Assembly: GCA_029972225.1 (NCBI GenBank)
Contig: CP124756.1
Coordinates: forward strand, 3,392,001 to 3,456,000
Direction of reading: 5' to 3'
Source of the DNA: Candidatus Thiothrix putei
Lineage (GTDB): Bacteria; Pseudomonadota; Gammaproteobacteria; Thiotrichales; Thiotrichaceae
DNA: 64,000 nucleotides
Made by a program: the position numbers and the translations under genes. Below are positions 26,645 to 36,110 of the stretch, piece after piece (the stretch's first letter is position 1; the number at the start of each line of letters is the position of its first letter). Under the pieces are notes generated by a model. The model was given only the letters and a program-made list of their open reading frames with translations. It did no database searches and had not been told where the DNA came from.

Positions 26645-27061
26645 ATGAAAAAAGCATTAATTGCAACAGCATTGATTGGCGTAATGGGCATGTCCGTTGC
26701 ACTTGCTGACCACGGTTTCGGTGGTGGCAAAGGCGTTTGCGGCGGCAAAGCAGGGCATGGTGGCTTTGGCGGACGTAGTGCGATGATGGGCGAAATGTTG
26801 GCCGAAAAGCTGAAATTAAATGACGCACAAAAAGCCCAACTTGATACCATCAAACAAGAACAAAGCGCCAAAATGGAAACAATGCGCACCCAAATGCAAG
26901 AGCAAATGAAAGCACTGCATACCGAAAACGAAGCTAAAATTGCCGCCATTCTGACACCAGAACAAGCTACAACTTTTAAGCAAATGCAAGATGAACGTCA
27001 AAAACGTCAACAAGAGCGCTTAGAATCCGTCAAAAAGCGTCTTGAAAACAACACGTTCTAA
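26645..27061 (+). CDS. Spy/CpxP-like periplasmic protein 1
   Basis: A 138-residue exported protein: signal peptide with cleavage after VALA (about residue 21), a Gly/His-rich segment (DHGFGGGKG...GHGGFGG), then long helices containing LNDAQKAQLD and ILTPEQATTF, the LTxxQ-type repeats of the Spy/CpxP fold. Such proteins act as chaperones or as negative feedback on envelope-stress kinases. The start at 26645 follows AGAGGAA; longer in-frame sequence overlaps baeR. The Gly/His segment could bind metal. Confidence 0.82.
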   Translation: MKKALIATALIGVMGMSVALADHGFGGGKGVCGGKAGHGGFGGRSAMMGEMLAEKLKLNDAQKAQLDTIKQEQSAKMETMRTQMQEQMKALHTENEAKIAAILTPEQATTFKQMQDERQKRQQERLESVKKRLENNTF

Positions 27062-27097
27062 ACAACTCAAAACAATTAACAATAGGAAACACTACTC

Positions 27098-27448
27098 ATG
27101 AAAAAAGCATTAATCATTACTTCGCTGGTTGCCATGTTAGGCGCATCTGCTGTTATGGCTGATTACGGTTTTGGCGGCGGCAAAGGCATGGATCGCATGA
27201 AAACATTCCTTGGCTTAAGTGACACGCAAGCCGCACAAGTAGACAGTATCATGCAAGAACAACACGCCAGAATGCAGGCATTACATGATGAAACCAATCA
27301 ACGTATTCAGGCATTGCTGACACCTGATCAAGCCGCCAAATTCCAACAAATGGAACAGCAACGCGGTGAACGCAAAGGTAATCGCATGGGAGGTGCTTCC
27401 CAAAGCAATCTGCAACCACCAGCTACCAATAATTGGGGCAACTTTTAA
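27098..27448 (+). CDS. Spy/CpxP-like periplasmic protein 2
   Basis: A 116-residue paralogue of the preceding gene, 36 bases downstream. Signal peptides are nearly identical (MKKALI...), followed by DYGFGGGKG and helices with LGLSDTQAAQVD and LLTPDQAAKFQQM. The histidines of the first protein are absent. The Gln/Asn/Pro-rich tail is disordered. A strong terminator follows, which closes the baeSR-spy unit. Confidence 0.82.
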   Translation: MKKALIITSLVAMLGASAVMADYGFGGGKGMDRMKTFLGLSDTQAAQVDSIMQEQHARMQALHDETNQRIQALLTPDQAAKFQQMEQQRGERKGNRMGGASQSNLQPPATNNWGNF

Positions 27449-27501
27449 GCTAACTTGATTTTCACGTCTGGTATTATTTGAGTCATATTTCACCTCGCTT
27501 A

Positions 27502-27529
27502 GGGCAGTCTATCGACTGCCCATTTTTTT
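27502..27529 (+). terminator. Rho-independent terminator after the Spy-like genes
   Basis: GGGCAGTC (27502-27509) and GACTGCCC (27514-27521) form an 8-bp stem with a TATC loop followed by seven T. Confidence 0.9.
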
Positions 27530-27711
27530 GCCATCAAAAAATTTACTTATTTTTAATTATTTATATAAAAAATTTAATTAAGAAAATATTTAAAACATTG
27601 ATAAGCAGCCATGTTACATCAATTAAATTTAGTTAAAAAAATCTGTCCATTTGAAAAAATTGACTAGAATTAGCGTAAAGCATTTCAGAGTAAGCAACAG
27701 GGAAGGTGAAT

Positions 27712-28599
27712 ATGTTGGACAGTACTTCGGATAATGATGACCTGACACCGATGCAAGAATACATGATTGCCGGTGGGGTAATCCTAATGTTTGGGTTGCT
27801 TTATTGGTTTTTGAATCATAGCGAAAGTGACGACACTGCGTTGATGTCCGCTAATACGTCAGCACCTCAAGTGGTAATGATGGCAGCGGAGCAAACACCT
27901 GTTGAAACAGCGACGGCAGACATCAATGACGCAAACGTAGTGATGGATTCAACAAAAACTGACAGTGGCAACGCTGCGTTAACCGTTAAATCAGCACAAG
28001 AATTGACTCAAAACACCCCAGAACCCGTGCCAAATGTACCTGTAGCACCTGCTCTCATCACCACTACTGCACCCAAAATAGCCACATTGGAAGCTGGCCC
28101 TGTTGGCTCCGCGAGTTCCAATACTATCACCAGCACACCAGTCACTCCGGTAGCACCACAACCCACGCTATATACACTTCCTGACGGTCGTCAGATCGAC
28201 ATAGCGCCCAGCCATTTTGGGTTGGCGTTCCGTGATGCGATTGCAAAACGTGAAGTTGATAAGCCGATTATTTTCGACGAAATTAAATTCGATTCTGGCT
28301 CTAGCAAACCGAATTATCAATCTACCACGCAAATTCAGCAGGTGGCGGCATTACTGAACGCGCACCCCGACATCAAATTATTGATTCGTGGGCATACCGA
28401 TGAGGTAGGTGCTGCCAAAGATAATACCGAACTATCGTTAATTCGCGCCAACGAAGTAGGCGTTGCCTTAGTGCAAGCAGGCATTGACCGCAAACGTTTA
28501 CGCATTATGGGCATGGGAAGTTCAGAACCCATCAGTATTGATAATACCAATGAGGCACGTGAGCGCAACCGGCGCATTGATGCCTTAATTCTTAAATAA
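27712..28599 (+). CDS. Inner-membrane-anchored OmpA-domain protein
   Basis: A 295-residue protein with one N-terminal membrane helix (MIAGGVILMFGLLYWFL, about residues 17-33), a Thr/Val/Pro-rich linker to about residue 160 and a C-terminal OmpA-like peptidoglycan-binding domain with IKFDSGSSKPN, IKLLIRGHTDEVG, LSLIRANEVGVALV and ARERNRRIDALIL. The ATG at 27712 is preceded by GGAAGG; a GTG two codons earlier lies within that site. The region before it (27530-27700) is AT-rich and must hold the promoter. Confidence 0.82.
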   Translation: MLDSTSDNDDLTPMQEYMIAGGVILMFGLLYWFLNHSESDDTALMSANTSAPQVVMMAAEQTPVETATADINDANVVMDSTKTDSGNAALTVKSAQELTQNTPEPVPNVPVAPALITTTAPKIATLEAGPVGSASSNTITSTPVTPVAPQPTLYTLPDGRQIDIAPSHFGLAFRDAIAKREVDKPIIFDEIKFDSGSSKPNYQSTTQIQQVAALLNAHPDIKLLIRGHTDEVGAAKDNTELSLIRANEVGVALVQAGIDRKRLRIMGMGSSEPISIDNTNEARERNRRIDALILK

Positions 28600-28647
28600 T
28601 CGAAATAGTTACACAGTAAACTCATTTAATTGACAGGAGTAATCACT

Positions 28648-29808
28648 ATGGATGGACTTTCATCATCTCTCGCTAACATATTAGGGGAACTGGCTTCCGG
28701 CAAACTAGGACATGCTTTGATTGGCTTGGCAATCTTGATTGTAGGGCTGATTGTGGTCAGCTTTATTGCAGGCTTCATCAAGCGTATGTTGGGAAAAGTA
28801 GGTTTCTTGGAACGCACTAAATTAGCTAAGCCACTGGCTTCCTTAATCAAAGCATTGCTAACCATTTTTGTCTTGATGGCAGTCTTACAGCACTTTGGGT
28901 TAACGGATGTGTTAGCACCGCTGAAAACCATGCTGAATAAGTTCCTGGCAGCTATCCCCAATATTATCGGTGCAGGTGTCATTGGTTATGCTGGCTGGGT
29001 CATTGCAAAGATTGTTTCAGAACTAACCGCCGTTGCACTTGGTAAAGTTGATCGTCAATTGGCCCTTAAAATGGGTGACCAAAGCACGCAAGGCATGAAG
29101 ATCTCCAAAATTGGCAGTTCTTTCATTTTTGCTGCCATCTTAATCCCTATCGCGGTAAGCGCCTTAGGGGTATTAAATATTCCTTCCATTACTCAACCTG
29201 CTTCTGACATGCTGAATAAGCTACTAGCGGCTATTCCAAATATTATTGGTGCAGGTATTATCCTAGCGGTAACCTATTTTGTTGCTAAGTTTGTGGTATC
29301 CATGCTAACCAGTGTCTTGGATGGCATCAATATCAACGGTATGCCACAAAAATTGGGGTTGACCGGCGTCTTTAATGACTCATTCACACCGACTAAATTA
29401 GTTAGCAATGTCATTATGTTCTTTGCCATGTTGACGGCTGCGACGGCAGCAGTGAATACCTTGGGTATTGAAATCATTTCCAATATCTTTGCAAAAGTGT
29501 TGGAGTTTGGTGGCGGTATTCTGGTCGGTGGCGTTATTCTGCTGGTTGGTTATTTCCTAAGTACTTTGGCGTATAACAAACTGAGTCAATATGGCAGCTC
29601 TGGCATCGCCAGTATTGCCCGTTTCGCTATTTTAGGCTTGGTGTTGGCAATGGGGCTGCGGGCAATGGGATTGGCAGATAATATCGTGAATATGGCATTT
29701 GGTTTCACGTTGGGTGCAGTAGCGATTGCAGCAGCTTTAGCCTTTGGTTTAGGCGGGCGTGAAGCCGCTAAACGCATTGCAAATGGCTGGGCTGACAAAA
29801 TCAAGTAA
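28648..29808 (+). CDS. Mechanosensitive-channel-like protein with TM-helix repeats
   Basis: A 386-residue integral membrane protein. It contains repeated hydrophobic units with the motif KFLAAIPNIIGAGVIGYAG and LLAAIPNIIGAGIILAV, the conserved TM-helix repeat (PF05552 type) found in MscS-related proteins. No MscS beta domain is visible at the C-terminus, which ends in GLGGREAAKRIANGWADKI. The start at 28648 is preceded by AGGAG; an earlier in-frame codon is not supported. It follows the OmpA-domain gene by 48 bases and is closed by a terminator. The channel role is inferred from the repeat only. Confidence 0.75.
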   Translation: MDGLSSSLANILGELASGKLGHALIGLAILIVGLIVVSFIAGFIKRMLGKVGFLERTKLAKPLASLIKALLTIFVLMAVLQHFGLTDVLAPLKTMLNKFLAAIPNIIGAGVIGYAGWVIAKIVSELTAVALGKVDRQLALKMGDQSTQGMKISKIGSSFIFAAILIPIAVSALGVLNIPSITQPASDMLNKLLAAIPNIIGAGIILAVTYFVAKFVVSMLTSVLDGININGMPQKLGLTGVFNDSFTPTKLVSNVIMFFAMLTAATAAVNTLGIEIISNIFAKVLEFGGGILVGGVILLVGYFLSTLAYNKLSQYGSSGIASIARFAILGLVLAMGLRAMGLADNIVNMAFGFTLGAVAIAAALAFGLGGREAAKRIANGWADKIK

Positions 29809-29844
29809 TGCTGATTGGGTTAATACCCATAATACTCAAAATAA

Positions 29845-29874
29845 ATGGGAGTGTATGACACACTCCCATTTTTC
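29845..29874. terminator. Bidirectional terminator
   Basis: ATGGGAGTGT (29845-29854) and ACACTCCCAT (29860-29869) form a 10-bp stem with a 5-base loop and TTTTT on the plus strand; the opposite strand has ATTTAT. It sits between convergent genes ending at 29808 and 29877. Confidence 0.82.
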
Positions 29875-29876
29875 TA

Positions 29877-30476
29877 TCACGCTAATAATGCCGCTACTTT
29901 CTTTCGATCTGCTCGCTTCATGGCCTTCCCTGTAACCGGACTAATCGGCGCACTCGCAAACCGGTCATCATGTGGGAATACCATCAATTCCACCTCCACA
30001 TCATCCACGTAAAAGCGTAGCAACGGAAAATATTCCTGCTTTTTATTGCCTAAACGCGTGCGACGTTCGTGAACTTGGAATGGAATATGCTGATCTTCTA
30101 GAAAAAACATCACCTCTTCTACGCCATCGGCTGATAAATACAGGGTCACAGCGGAGTGTGGGCTAGACGTTCCTTCTAAAGCTGCTCCCGTCAAATAGGG
30201 GTTGTAGGCTTGCAGGAAATCCATGGCTTCTAAGGCAACCTCACGGTGATGCCGCAACACAGCAGGTTGAGTATCTGCATCGAATAACTGAATGCGCTGG
30301 TGAATCGCTGCCTCGATTTCTTCATTGGTAGGCTGAGCGCTACCATGTGCTGAAACCCCCAGTTGCTCGGCTGCCCGCAACTTAGCCAAACGATAGTCAC
30401 GCATCCCCTCCTCATAAATCAGACGGGCTGCTTCCTCTGCTACCCAATGGCGTACTTCATCGCGGGTATTACGCAT
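29877..30476 (-). CDS. Conserved hypothetical protein downstream of PBP1A
   Basis: A 199-residue cytoplasmic protein. The helical N-terminal part (about 1-90) begins VRHWVAEEAARLIYEEGM; a mixed beta region (about 110-180) with VTLYLSADGVEEVMFFLED and VELMVFPHDD follows and resembles small nucleotidyltransferase-like folds, but no catalytic pattern is certain. Its start overlaps the mrcA stop by one base (TGATG), implying coupled translation. Homologues in other genomes carry a misleading ligase name; no function is claimed here. Confidence 0.65.
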   Translation of the reverse strand: MRNTRDEVRHWVAEEAARLIYEEGMRDYRLAKLRAAEQLGVSAHGSAQPTNEEIEAAIHQRIQLFDADTQPAVLRHHREVALEAMDFLQAYNPYLTGAALEGTSSPHSAVTLYLSADGVEEVMFFLEDQHIPFQVHERRTRLGNKKQEYFPLLRFYVDDVEVELMVFPHDDRFASAPISPVTGKAMKRADRKKVAALLA

Positions 30477-33052
30477 CAGAACAATTGCTCAGGAATTTCG
30501 ACCCGTTCAGGTGTACGTTGTGGTGCTGGTGCTCGTGGTGCTGAGCCACCGGCAGGAGCTGCCTGACGGGGTGCAAGATCACGCTCGCTTTTGTACTGAA
30601 AGCCAACCCCTGAATTTTCCGCACGAGCAGTACTGCGACGGCGCGGTTTATCTTCAGTATCCAGATCCAAATCGGCCTCTTTAAGATCAACTGGCTTTTC
30701 CCATTCTTTAGACGGCTCACCTTTAAGCACACGATGCATAAAATCAATCCACATGGGCAAAGCCACATTAGTAGCAGTTTCACCCTCGCCTAATTTAGAC
30801 ATATCATCGAAACCAACCCAAGCAACAGTTACCACATTAGGGGAAAAACCACAGAACCATGCATCTTTTTGATCATTCGTTGTACCGGTTTTACCCGCAA
30901 TATCTTTACGATTTAAGCTACGCCCCGCACGGGCAGCAGTGCCAGACTGGGTAACATCTTGCATCATGCTAACAATCTGATAATGCGTTCTATTGTCCAG
31001 AATACGTTTAGCCGCAGGGTAAGCCCCATTCTCACCGATTTTCGGACGCTCAACCGCCGCAGTCTCCCAAATGGGTTTATCCGATGCTACAGAATCCACG
31101 CTTTTCTTATCCGACTTATCCGCGCCTGCTGTGTTTTTACCATCCTTGCCTTCATAAGCATCGGCTGGCTGATCAGTCTGCTTTTCAATAACACACACAT
31201 CTGTCTCACCCGCACAAACCCTAGGCGAGGTCTCTTCAAACAACACTTTATGATTACGGTCTTCAATCTTGGTAATAAAGTAACTATCGACTTTGTAACC
31301 ACCGTTCGCAAACACGGCATAAGCCGTCGCCATTTCTATCGGCGTCGTCATGGCCGTTCCCAACGCAAGGGTTAAATTAGGCGGCAAATTTTCTCTGGGA
31401 AACCCAAACTCGGTGGCAAAATCAATCGCGTAATTCACACCAATGCTACGCAATAAACGGATCGAAACCAGATTACGGGATTTCGACAATGCCTCCCGCA
31501 AAGTCGTAGGGCCGATGTACCTCCCCCCAAAGTTTTCTGGCTTCCATGTACTGCCAGGAATGTCAATCGGTGCATCATTCACAATACTGGCTGGCGTGAA
31601 ACCTTTCGCCAACGCAGCCGCATACACAATAGGTTTGAAGCTAGAACCGGGTTGACGCAGGGCTTGCGTAGCACGATTAAATTTAGAATGTTGGAAATCA
31701 AATCCACCCATGACAGCACGTACCGCGCCATCACTAGGGTCTAGGGATACCAAAGCCCCCCCTACCGTCGGCACCTGGGAAAGCACCCACGTATTTTTTT
31801 CTTTATCGGTCTGGCGAACCCGAACCACATCCCCAGCTTTCAACACATCACTGACACGTTTAGGTGCAGCCCCTCGACGGTCTTCGCTTTTGAATTCACG
31901 CGCCCATTTGACGGCCTCGAATGTCAAGGTCACGCGAGTTTCACCCACCAATAACTCCGCCGCGCTAGCGTCTGTTGTTAACACCAATGCAGGATACAGC
32001 TCCCCTAATACGGGGTAAGAAGAGAGCTTGTCACGCATCTCATCTTCTGTTTTCAAATCACTGAGCACTAGTTTGTCTTCTGGCCCACGATAACCGTGGC
32101 GCTGGTCATACGCTAACAATGATTTACGTAATGACTCAGCGGCTTCTTTCTGGATGTCGGAATTTAGTGTGGTATAAACATGGTAGCCTTGGGTATAGGC
32201 ATTCGCTTCACCAAAGCGCTTTACAATATCAGCACGCACCATTTCAGCTAAATAAGGCGCATCAGCATCAAGCTCTGTTTTATGCCGTTGAGCGGTATTC
32301 GGCTCATTTAACGCGGTTTGGTATTCCAGTGAGGTAATGTGCTGTAACTCCAGCATCCGCTTAAGAATGTAATTGCGGCGGATCATGGCACGCTCAGGAT
32401 TCGCCAAGGGGTTATACCGCGAAGGTGCTTTAGGCAAACCTGCAATCATGGCACTTTGCGCTAACGTCAACTCTCCCAAAGTTTTGCCATAGTACGTTTC
32501 CGCAGCAGAGGCAATACCATAAGCCCGATTACCCAGGTAAATCTTGTTAAGGTATAGCTCCAGAATTTGGTTTTTACTTAGCGTTTGTTCCATTTTAATG
32601 GCTAATAAGGTTTCCTTTAGCTTACGTTCCAGATTTTTACCTGAATCCAAGAAGGAATTTCGCGCCAACTGCATGGTAATTGTACTAGCACCCTGACTAG
32701 CGGAACCTGTTGATGCCACACTCCGCAAGGCACGTAACACGCCTTTTATATCAACCCCTTGGTGATCATAAAACCGCGCATCCTCAATATCCAGAAAGGC
32801 CAGTTTTAACTTTTCAGGCACATCCTCCAGATTAACGGGGCGGCTACGGTGTTCACCGTATTCAGCCAGTAATTCACCATCACGGGTATAGATACGCAAC
32901 GGCACTTGAATGTCGATCTTGCGTAACTCTGCCTCATCAGGCAACTGGGGAGCATAGTGAGAATATAAGGCAAACAATGCTAACGCCCCTAAAGTAAGGA
33001 GTGCAAAAAAAGCGCCTAAAACAAGCTGAAAGAACTTATAGATGAACCGCAT
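30476..33052 (-). CDS. mrcA: Penicillin-binding protein 1A
   Basis: An 858-residue class A PBP with glycosyltransferase and transpeptidase activity for peptidoglycan. There is an N-terminal membrane helix (about residues 5-28); the GT51 domain has EDARFYDHQGVD, GASTITMQLARN and KILELYLNKIYLG-like sequence; an OB-type insert follows; and the transpeptidase has the SxxK Ser in PGSSFKP, SRN in SKSRNLV and KTG in GKTGTTND. It is divergent from pilMNOPQ, a conserved gammaproteobacterial arrangement. The C-terminal tail (about 800-858) is Pro/Arg-rich and disordered. Confidence 0.96.
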   Translation of the reverse strand: MRFIYKFFQLVLGAFFALLTLGALALFALYSHYAPQLPDEAELRKIDIQVPLRIYTRDGELLAEYGEHRSRPVNLEDVPEKLKLAFLDIEDARFYDHQGVDIKGVLRALRSVASTGSASQGASTITMQLARNSFLDSGKNLERKLKETLLAIKMEQTLSKNQILELYLNKIYLGNRAYGIASAAETYYGKTLGELTLAQSAMIAGLPKAPSRYNPLANPERAMIRRNYILKRMLELQHITSLEYQTALNEPNTAQRHKTELDADAPYLAEMVRADIVKRFGEANAYTQGYHVYTTLNSDIQKEAAESLRKSLLAYDQRHGYRGPEDKLVLSDLKTEDEMRDKLSSYPVLGELYPALVLTTDASAAELLVGETRVTLTFEAVKWAREFKSEDRRGAAPKRVSDVLKAGDVVRVRQTDKEKNTWVLSQVPTVGGALVSLDPSDGAVRAVMGGFDFQHSKFNRATQALRQPGSSFKPIVYAAALAKGFTPASIVNDAPIDIPGSTWKPENFGGRYIGPTTLREALSKSRNLVSIRLLRSIGVNYAIDFATEFGFPRENLPPNLTLALGTAMTTPIEMATAYAVFANGGYKVDSYFITKIEDRNHKVLFEETSPRVCAGETDVCVIEKQTDQPADAYEGKDGKNTAGADKSDKKSVDSVASDKPIWETAAVERPKIGENGAYPAAKRILDNRTHYQIVSMMQDVTQSGTAARAGRSLNRKDIAGKTGTTNDQKDAWFCGFSPNVVTVAWVGFDDMSKLGEGETATNVALPMWIDFMHRVLKGEPSKEWEKPVDLKEADLDLDTEDKPRRRSTARAENSGVGFQYKSERDLAPRQAAPAGGSAPRAPAPQRTPERVEIPEQLF

Positions 33053-33222
33053 GACTACATTGGACTTTTATTCATTTACGCACGGCTCCCGTTTATCTGA
33101 AAGCACGCCACCCAAGACGGGCAGAGTAGACTATTTTAGGATTCGACGCTACCATTGACCTGAAAATAATTAAAAGACACGTCACACAACGTTTAATAAT
33201 AACAATAACTTCGGAATTGCCT

Positions 33223-34275
33223 GTGTTTTCAATATATCCTCGTAAAGAAAGCTTACTCGGTCTGGACATCAGCTCTTCCGCCATAAAACTGGTGGAAATG
33301 ACCCGCAAGGGACGCGACTACCGGATCGAAAGTTACTCCGTCGCCCCACTGCCGGAGGGTGTTGCCAATGAAAAAGACATCGTGGAACCGGAACCCGTAG
33401 GAGAAGCCATCCGCAAAGCTTTGCGTGATAGCCGTTCCAAACTGAAGCATTGTGCCTTGGCTATTCCCACTTCCATGGCGATCAGCAAAATCATTGCCAT
33501 GCCCGCTTCTATTCCTCAAGCGGAGTTGGAAGCACAAATGTCAATGGAGGCTGAGCAACACATCCCCTACCCTATGAACGAGGTCAATTACGACTTTGAA
33601 ATTCTAGGCCCTTCCGCCAATTCACCAGAAACAGTCGACGTATTGTTAGCTGCAACACGCTCTGAAAATGTCGAAGTCCGGGTAGCGGCTGCCGAAATGG
33701 CTGGCCTAACCGTGGATATTGTGGATACCGAAACCCACGCGCTGGAAAAAGTGCTGCGCCACTTAACCAACGAATTAGAGCAACATGACTCGTTAGCCAT
33801 TGTCGACTTTGGCGCAACCATGACCGGCATTAGTGTATTCGAGCGTAGCCGCCTAACTTTTTCTCGCGAACAAACTTTCGGCGGGCGACAATTAACCGAA
33901 GAAATCATGCACCGCTATGGCCTCACTTGGCAGGAAGCCGGTTTGGCAAAAAAAGAAGGCAACCTACCGGAAAACTACGTTTCAGAAGTGTTAGAACCCT
34001 TCAAAGACAGCATGGTGCGCCAATTACACCGTTTCCTTCAGTTTTATTACGCGTCCAGTCAGAAAGACAGTGTATCGCAAATCCTCATTTGCGGCGGCTG
34101 CGCCCGCATTCCTGGTGTAGATGAACAAATCCAATCCACTATCGGGATTCCGGTCAGGGTCATAAACCCTTTCACACGGGTTGCCTTAGGGTCGCGCGTC
34201 AGTCCGGTTAGATTTACCAATGACATGCAAGCCCTGCTGATTGCAGCAGGGCTATCACTACGAGGGTTAGAATAA
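33223..34275 (+). CDS. pilM: Type IV pilus assembly protein PilM
   Basis: A 350-residue actin-like cytoplasmic ATPase-fold protein of the pilus alignment complex; it binds the N-terminal tail of PilN. FtsA-like segments include LLGLDISSSAIKLVEM, AIVDFGATMTGISVF and ILICGGCARIPGVDEQI. The start is probably the GTG at 33223, with CGGA seven bases before; a TTG two codons earlier is an alternative. It overlaps pilN by one base (TAATG). Confidence 0.95.
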   Translation: MFSIYPRKESLLGLDISSSAIKLVEMTRKGRDYRIESYSVAPLPEGVANEKDIVEPEPVGEAIRKALRDSRSKLKHCALAIPTSMAISKIIAMPASIPQAELEAQMSMEAEQHIPYPMNEVNYDFEILGPSANSPETVDVLLAATRSENVEVRVAAAEMAGLTVDIVDTETHALEKVLRHLTNELEQHDSLAIVDFGATMTGISVFERSRLTFSREQTFGGRQLTEEIMHRYGLTWQEAGLAKKEGNLPENYVSEVLEPFKDSMVRQLHRFLQFYYASSQKDSVSQILICGGCARIPGVDEQIQSTIGIPVRVINPFTRVALGSRVSPVRFTNDMQALLIAAGLSLRGLE

Positions 34276-34925
34276 TGGCGGGTCTAAACCTCCTTCCTTG
34301 GCGGGAAAAAGCGCGTGAAGAAAAGAAAAAGCAGTTTTTCACTCTTGTAGGAGGCAGTGCAACACTAGCCGCTGGGATTATCTTTGGCGCACACCAATAC
34401 ATGCAATACGCCATCGGTTATCAGGAGCAACGCAACCAATTGTTAAGCACTGAAATTACTGAGCTGGATAAACAAATCAAGGAAATTGAAGCGCTAGACG
34501 CTACCCGTCAAGCCTTATTAGACAGGATGCAAGTCATTGAAGACTTACAAAGTACCCGTCCCGCTATCGTGCACCTATTTGATGAAATGGTAAATGCACT
34601 TCCCAAAGGTATGTACTTACTGCATCTTCAGCAAGAAGCCACCAAGGTACAACTGGAAGGCAAAGCAGAGTCCTATGCACGTGTTTCCAGCTACATGAAC
34701 CGCTTGGATGCCTCTCCTTGGTTAAGTTCATCTAACTTAAATGTCATTTCCACTCAAAAAGATGCAACCGATGAGGAAATGGTACTGCGTGACTTTAAAT
34801 TGGATGTCACCCAATTGCTACGTCAAACGCAGGATGATACTAATTCCAACCAAACCACACCCCAAAAGAGTGGTACGCCTCCCAACGTGAAAAAACTCAC
34901 TAAAACTCAGGAGGATGGCAAATGA
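34275..34925 (+). CDS. pilN: Type IV pilus assembly protein PilN
   Basis: A 216-residue bitopic inner-membrane protein. The N-terminal INLLPWR-type motif is present as LNLLPWREKAREEKKK, which binds PilM, followed by a membrane helix (about residues 23-42), a coiled coil (about 50-85) and a ferredoxin-like periplasmic domain. It overlaps pilO by four bases (ATGA), so the operon is translationally coupled. Confidence 0.95.
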   Translation: MAGLNLLPWREKAREEKKKQFFTLVGGSATLAAGIIFGAHQYMQYAIGYQEQRNQLLSTEITELDKQIKEIEALDATRQALLDRMQVIEDLQSTRPAIVHLFDEMVNALPKGMYLLHLQQEATKVQLEGKAESYARVSSYMNRLDASPWLSSSNLNVISTQKDATDEEMVLRDFKLDVTQLLRQTQDDTNSNQTTPQKSGTPPNVKKLTKTQEDGK

Positions 34926-35563
34926 ACCTGCATGAGCTGAATAATTTAGCAGACGATCCGGGTAGTGTGTCTTGGTCAATCAAGTCAGTGGCTCTAGCAT
35001 TCATCATGCTGATTATTTTGTTATTGGGCTACCAACTTATCATTGTTGATGAGATAGAGGCACTGACTAACGTAGAAACGAAAGAACAGCAGTTACGCGC
35101 TGATTTAGAAACCAAGCAAAAACGTGCCAGCCAGCTTCCACAATACAAAGCTCAAATGGAAGAAATGCAACGTTCTTTCAGTATTTTATTACGTCAACTA
35201 CCTAGTGATACTGAAATCCCAGGATTGATTCTGGATATTTCTGAAAAAGGCTTATCCAATGGTCTGGAATTAGAACGCTTTGAACCACAAAATGAAGTGC
35301 AAATGGAGTTTTATGCCGAGAAGCCTATCAAAATCATCGCAAAAGGCTCATACCGTGAACTAGCAACCTTTGTCAGTGATATTTCTGGGCTGTCACGTAT
35401 TGTGACCATCAATAATATCGACCTCAAACCAGAAGAAAAGAGCGGACGGCTGCGATTAGAAGCCACCCTTAAAACCTATCGTTACCTAGAAGAAGATAGC
35501 GGCGATGCTCCGAGCAAACCGAGCAACAAAGTAGCCAGTGGCAATAAGGGGAAAAAAGGATGA
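34922..35563 (+). CDS. pilO: Type IV pilus assembly protein PilO
   Basis: A 213-residue bitopic protein: membrane helix about residues 24-42, coiled coil to about 90, then a periplasmic ferredoxin-like domain with LPSDTEIPGLILDISEKG. It forms a heterodimer with PilN. The C-terminal Lys/Gly/Ser tail is disordered. ATGA overlaps occur at both ends, with pilN and pilP. Confidence 0.95.
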   Translation: MNLHELNNLADDPGSVSWSIKSVALAFIMLIILLLGYQLIIVDEIEALTNVETKEQQLRADLETKQKRASQLPQYKAQMEEMQRSFSILLRQLPSDTEIPGLILDISEKGLSNGLELERFEPQNEVQMEFYAEKPIKIIAKGSYRELATFVSDISGLSRIVTINNIDLKPEEKSGRLRLEATLKTYRYLEEDSGDAPSKPSNKVASGNKGKKG

Positions 35564-36090
35564 GCAGTATTAAGTTATTGGCAGGATTGGGGTTGTTAGC
35601 ATCCCTAACAGCCTGTAACAGTGACATGAGTGACCTGGAACAATACGTACAAAGTGTTAAGGCAAAACCGGCCAGCCCTATTGACCCGATTCCCGAAATC
35701 AAACCCTATGTGCGTTTCATTTACCCTGGACACGAATTGGATCCGTTTGATTCCAAGATTCTCGCACCCGATACCGTGGCAGACCCCGGCAATGCCATCA
35801 TGCCAGACCCCAATCGCGTACCCGAATTTCTGGAAAGTTTCCCCTTGGACAGTCTACGCATGGTGGGTACGCTCAACCAAAATAGCGCACTGTGGGCGCT
35901 TATCCGTATCCCGGATGGTGCCATTCACCGCGCCCGTGCAGGCAATTACCTCGGTAAAAATCACGGCAAGATCACTAAAGTTGAAGAAACCAAAGTAATG
36001 CTTCAGGAAATTGTGGAAAATGGTTTTGGTGGTTTCAAAGAGCGGGAAAATGCCATTGCCCTCTCTGACCTTAAAGATGTAAAAAAATAA
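35560..36090 (+). CDS. pilP: Type IV pilus assembly lipoprotein PilP
   Basis: A 176-residue lipoprotein: signal peptide ending in LLASLTAC with Cys at about residue 19, a disordered segment, then the beta-sandwich domain (about 90-176) with LDSLRMVGTLNQN, WALIRIPDGAIHRARAGNYL and GKNHGKITKVEE. It links the inner PilMNO complex to the PilQ secretin. Confidence 0.95.
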   Translation: MSSIKLLAGLGLLASLTACNSDMSDLEQYVQSVKAKPASPIDPIPEIKPYVRFIYPGHELDPFDSKILAPDTVADPGNAIMPDPNRVPEFLESFPLDSLRMVGTLNQNSALWALIRIPDGAIHRARAGNYLGKNHGKITKVEETKVMLQEIVENGFGGFKERENAIALSDLKDVKK

Positions 36091-36110
36091 TACACAGGAC
36101 TAGCAACAAA

